Notes under the pieces: model-generated
What the model was told of the DNA's origin: nothing
The model's input: the letters and a program-made list of their open reading frames with translations, nothing else
The model's database searches: none
Translations under genes and position numbers: made by a program
Shown here: positions 61,216 to 64,000 of the stretch, piece after piece
Position numbering within the stretch: position 1 is the stretch's first letter
Layout: each line of letters opens with the position of its first letter
Assembly (NCBI RefSeq): GCF_001571385.1
Contig: NZ_BCNW01000001.1
Coordinates: 992,001 to 1,056,000, forward strand
Origin: Methanofollis ethanolicus
GTDB lineage: Archaea; Halobacteriota; Methanomicrobia; Methanomicrobiales; Methanofollaceae
DNA length: 64,000 nt
Direction of reading: 5' to 3'

Positions 61216-61268
61216 CGTGCTTCTCCTCATATGATGAGATAGACACGTCGACCCAGAGCACGCCTCTT

Positions 61269-62279
61269 CTACTCCGCCCCTCTTTTTTTCCTCCTGCTCC
61301 CGATCCCGGCCCTCTCCAGGGCATAACTGATCGCCCACCGCCCCCTGCCGAACTCCTCCCCCAGGACGTCGACGGCCGTCTTCTTCGTCGCCCCCTCTCT
61401 CACGAGTTGTCGATATCTCACCCTGAGCCTCCGGAGGTCTTCCGGCCGCCACCTCTTCCTCAGGTTTGCCGGGCCGCGGACGACAGGTCGACGTAGCGTC
61501 TCCACGAGTTCGCCGGGATGTACTCCGACCGTCTCCCGCGCTCCTGCCGCGAAGATCGTCTCCGAGACCTCGAAACCGACACAACGCCGGTTCAACCCGA
61601 TGGCCGCGTTCGCCGTCGAAAAACCCCCGAGGAAGAGGTCGCAGACGAGGTCGCCCTCGTTGCTGCTGTACTGGACCATCTTGGTGAGGAGTGCCGTCGG
61701 GAGTTCGTTTTTGTTCTTCGCCCTGCCCGGTTTGTATTCCCGGTTGATGGTCCAGACGTCTTCCCGGTCGAGGTAGTTGAGGCATCCCCCGTCCTCTGTC
61801 TTCTCCTCCCTGCCGAAGCGCGCCTCCAGATTGAAGGTCCGCTTTCCCCCGGGCTTTTCGTAGAAGAGGATGTGGTAGTGGGATGAGACATATTTTCGGC
61901 TGGTGTACACGCCGAAGGGGTACTTCCAGATGATGTGGTTCACCTCCTCAAGGGAGGTCTGGCGGAGGGCGTGGAGGATGTGGTAGAGGTTTGTGTAGCC
62001 GGAGACGATATAGAGGGAACCGCCCGGTCTGAGGATCCGTTCGGCCTCCCTGATCCAGCACTCGCTGAATGCCCCGTACTCCTCTTCCGGGATCTCGACA
62101 TAGCCGTCCACCACGAACTCTTCGTCCCTGTTGTAGTGGCGGTCCATCCTGTCGCCATGGATGCCGTACGGCGGGTCGGTGATGATCAGGTCGACGGAAT
62201 CCGTCTCAAGGTGCTCCGCGGCGCCGCGGACGCAGTCGCCGTTGTAGAAGAGGTTCCTGCCAATAGTGACCGATCTCAT
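61269..62279 (-). CDS. DNA methyltransferase with C-terminal helical extension
   Basis: The 336-aa enzyme has the catalytic DPPYGIHGDRMDRHY (motif IV) before the SAM motif region DLFLGGFSTANAAIGL (motif I, FLGGFST in place of FxGSGT), the beta-class order of N6-adenine or N4-cytosine methyltransferases. The last 60 residues (WRPEDLRRLRVRYRQLVREG and GRGRWAISYALERAGIG) look like a small HTH. No restriction enzyme is adjacent, so it is an orphan methyltransferase. Confidence 0.88.
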   Translation of the reverse strand: MRSVTIGRNLFYNGDCVRGAAEHLETDSVDLIITDPPYGIHGDRMDRHYNRDEEFVVDGYVEIPEEEYGAFSECWIREAERILRPGGSLYIVSGYTNLYHILHALRQTSLEEVNHIIWKYPFGVYTSRKYVSSHYHILFYEKPGGKRTFNLEARFGREEKTEDGGCLNYLDREDVWTINREYKPGRAKNKNELPTALLTKMVQYSSNEGDLVCDLFLGGFSTANAAIGLNRRCVGFEVSETIFAAGARETVGVHPGELVETLRRPVVRGPANLRKRWRPEDLRRLRVRYRQLVREGATKKTAVDVLGEEFGRGRWAISYALERAGIGSRRKKRGAE

Positions 62280-62381
62280 GTCATCATGTCTGACCCGGCA
62301 GTGTGTTTCTTTCCCTGTCCTGCCTCTAGTGATGTATTCCGGTCTCTGTTTTTGTTTTTATCGGTTGCCCTGTTACACAGG

Positions 62382-62760
62382 GAGGTCATCCCAAAACTGA
62401 TCCGAACCCTCATTCACGCCGATGAAAGGATTCAGCCGATGAAAGGACTCACATTCGGTTCTGAAAAATTCTGTTCTGAATTCTGTTCTGGCGTCTTGTC
62501 CGGGGGGTTTCACCCCCCGATCCCCCCATCATTGCGAGAGGGGGTGGAGGGCAATCTCCGTCATCAGGATCTCTTTTCCCTGACCCTATCCCGTTTCGGG
62601 GGTCCGGGGGCGTCAGTCCCCCGGCAGAGAGGTCGGGGAAGGCGGTGGTTTCGCACTATGCTTCAGGGAATTCAGGAAGATACCGACCCGATCATGATAT
62701 TTTCTCCCGATCCCTGCATGCAGAGATGGGGGGAATGAACGAGAGTTTTGGGATATGCTC
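62382..62760 (-). mobile_element. Miniature inverted-repeat element, copy B
   Basis: The 379-bp element has ends GAGGTCATCCCAAAAC (62382-62397) and GTTTTGGGATATGCTC (62745-62760). AGG flanks it on both sides (3-bp target duplication). It is the reverse complement of copy A at 3142-3488 with high similarity; about 30 bp of extra sequence near its left end accounts for the length difference. It lies upstream of the methyltransferase start and ends 88 bp from the PKD gene stop. Confidence 0.75.
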
Positions 62761-62847
62761 AGGATATGCCGCCCCGGCAGGAGTGCGACAGGGCCCGGCC
62801 CTCGCCTTCTCAGAAGGGCCGGGAAAAAAGTCGGGGACCTTTCTCCC

Positions 62848-63999
62848 CTATGCCGTGACGGTGATGTAGTCTTCCTTTATCTCCTGCCCGCGTGTGGCGT
62901 TTTCGCCGTACACGGTGAGGTTGACGTCAAAGCTGCCCGGTCCGGTGTAGGCATGGGCAGGGTTCTGCTCTGTCGAGGTGTTGCCGTCGCCGAAGTCCCA
63001 GAGCCACGAGGAGATATTCACGACCGTGCTCAGGTCGGTAAACTGCACGGCCAGAGGGGCCGGTCCCGACGTCCTGTTTGCGGTGAAATCGACCGTCCCT
63101 GCGGGTTCGCTGACATTGATGAAGCCTTCCACCGATGTGTTCCAGGTGACGTTCTCCGCATCTGTCAGGGTGAGGGTGACGGTAAAGAGCCCTGGTTCAT
63201 GGTAGGTGTAGATCGGGTTCTGCCGTGTCGACATATAACCGTCTCCGAAGTCCCAGTACCACGAGGAGATGTTGTCCACCGTGCTCAGGTCGGTAAACCG
63301 GACTGTGAGCGGGGCCTCCCCTGCGGTGACGTCCGCGGAGAAGTTTACCGCCGACGAGGCATTTGTCGGGGTCACGTTGATCAATCCCTCTTTTGTTGCG
63401 GTCGATGTCTTGTTCTGTGCATCTGTCACTGTCAGGGAGACATTGTAGAGGCCTGCCCGGGTATAGGTGAACGCCGGGTTCTGCTCTGTCGAGGTGGCGC
63501 CGGCGGTTCCGAAGTCCCAGAACCATGAGGTGACGTCCCTGACCGTGCTCGTGTCGTTGAACTGCACGGTGAGCGGCGCCGGCCCGCTTGTTGGTTCTGC
63601 CGTAAAGTTCGCTGTGTCCTCCCCGGCGAGACGGATCGTCATGTCGACGGCAGTGGTTGCGCTCTCCACGGTCTGTTCGAAGGAGTCTGTCTGGGGTGCG
63701 TAGATGAGCCTGATCTCCTCGCCGTCGCGGAGCGATTTATATGTCGCGTTGTTTGTGATATAGGCTGTCGCGACGTCATAGAACCACCAGATTGTCGTTT
63801 CGTTGTCTTCCGCACTCACGGCGATGTCATTGACTTTGTTGACATAGAACCCCCACTCTGCCTCCCAGACTTCATACGAGAAGTTCCCTGCTTCTGCTGC
63901 GGCATCGAGTGCTCCGAGCGGGGTGTTGCGGCTGATCTCAACGTCGGTGTCGGTGTTGATCGGCCTGATCATGAAAGTCTCGTCAGGGTCGACTGTCAC
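62848..63999 (-). CDS. PKD-domain surface protein, C-terminal part (runs off the window)
   Basis: The 383 visible residues have a DUF4430-like domain (about 1-115; RNTPLGALDAAAEAGNFSYE, TTIWWFYDVATAYITNNA) followed by three PKD domains (about 128-383) with the signatures SWFWDFGTAGATSTEQNPAF, SWYWDFGDGYMSTRQNPIYT and SWLWDFGDGNTSTEQNPAHA. PKD proteins are extracellular in methanogens. The N-terminus and any signal peptide are beyond the window edge; the stop at 62848 ends just after the last PKD domain, without an anchor. Confidence 0.92.
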   Translation of the reverse strand: MTVDPDETFMIRPINTDTDVEISRNTPLGALDAAAEAGNFSYEVWEAEWGFYVNKVNDIAVSAEDNETTIWWFYDVATAYITNNATYKSLRDGEEIRLIYAPQTDSFEQTVESATTAVDMTIRLAGEDTANFTAEPTSGPAPLTVQFNDTSTVRDVTSWFWDFGTAGATSTEQNPAFTYTRAGLYNVSLTVTDAQNKTSTATKEGLINVTPTNASSAVNFSADVTAGEAPLTVRFTDLSTVDNISSWYWDFGDGYMSTRQNPIYTYHEPGLFTVTLTLTDAENVTWNTSVEGFINVSEPAGTVDFTANRTSGPAPLAVQFTDLSTVVNISSWLWDFGDGNTSTEQNPAHAYTGPGSFDVNLTVYGENATRGQEIKEDYITVTA

Positions 64000-64000
64000 C

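Noticed and set aside
1-64000. tRNA or rRNA genes
   Set aside because: No tRNA-like T-loop plus acceptor arrangement or rRNA segment was recognised in any gap.

Overview
The window is 64 kb of a G+C-rich methanogen chromosome, most likely order Methanomicrobiales (Methanofollis- or Methanoculleus-like; the genus is a guess). The evidence is archaeal lipid genes (sn-glycerol-1-phosphate dehydrogenase, geranylgeranyl reductase), archaeal translation and replication genes (L44e, S27e, aIF2-alpha, Nop10, GINS, PriS, archaeal-type ProS), methanogen families (DUF2193, DUF2180, UPF0179, UPF0058, DUF63, pyruvoyl arginine decarboxylase, AqpM), PKD and CARDB surface proteins, and TATA-box promoters, several placed for leaderless transcripts.

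Layout. 0-4.3 kb: TPR gene (cut), NfeD/stomatin pair, then a debris zone with a stomatin 3' remnant and two nested terminal-inverted-repeat elements. 4.5-8.2 kb: frameshifted DJ-1/PfpI gene and a three-gene redox cassette (ArsR-flavodoxin fusion, flavodoxin-ferredoxin, radical SAM). 8.4-10.4 kb: TnpB remnant and two damaged amino-acid permeases. 10.4-19.3 kb: site-2 protease, RNase HII, K+ channel regulator, GGR plus small ferredoxin, cbiMNQO, EndoQ-like PHP protein. 19.8-25.8 kb: translation operon (L44e-S27e-aIF2a-Nop10-PAC2) and replication/tRNA operon (UPF0058-Elp3-PriS-Gins51). 25.9-32.1 kb: ADP-ribosylglycohydrolase, EgsA-UPF0179, DUF63-SpoIIM-ProS, PdaD with a zinc-ribbon partner. 32.1-35.1 kb: A+T-rich accessory island with a secreted beta-sandwich-like protein and two tandem lipoproteins. 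35.2-44.5 kb: Cu+ ATPase, EndoV, MsrA, MntP, TPR, DUF362 ferredoxin, AqpM-DUF2180-DUF2193. 45.2-50.5 kb: methyltransferase/ATP-grasp fusion, ferritin, 2-oxoacid:ferredoxin oxidoreductase. 50.5-64 kb: lipoprotein, ArfC, histidine kinase/response regulator, thioester-like surface protein, DUF4013, DUF2178/HTH pair, Yip1, CARDB protein with MacB-like ABC transporter, DNA methyltransferase, PKD protein (cut).

Most gene starts were moved inward where a ribosome-binding site, TATA spacing or family length favoured it. Two genes shorter than 60 codons (a 59-aa ferredoxin and 53-aa Nop10) and a weaker 33-codon ORF are reported.

The most unusual features are: (1) a miniature inverted-repeat element present as two inverted, closely similar copies with matching 16-bp termini and 3-bp target duplications, one nested inside a second element with 10-bp termini and 10-bp direct repeats; a G-rich hairpin core of the same family recurs in at least five other gaps; (2) the ArsR-flavodoxin / flavodoxin-ferredoxin / radical SAM cassette; (3) a single protein joining a SAM methyltransferase to a D-Ala-D-Ala-ligase-type ATP-grasp; (4) a secreted protein with the Cys and Gln signature of an internal thioester domain; (5) a nested stem-loop upstream of nfeD that may be a small RNA. 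All functional statements rest on reading motifs; no database search was possible.
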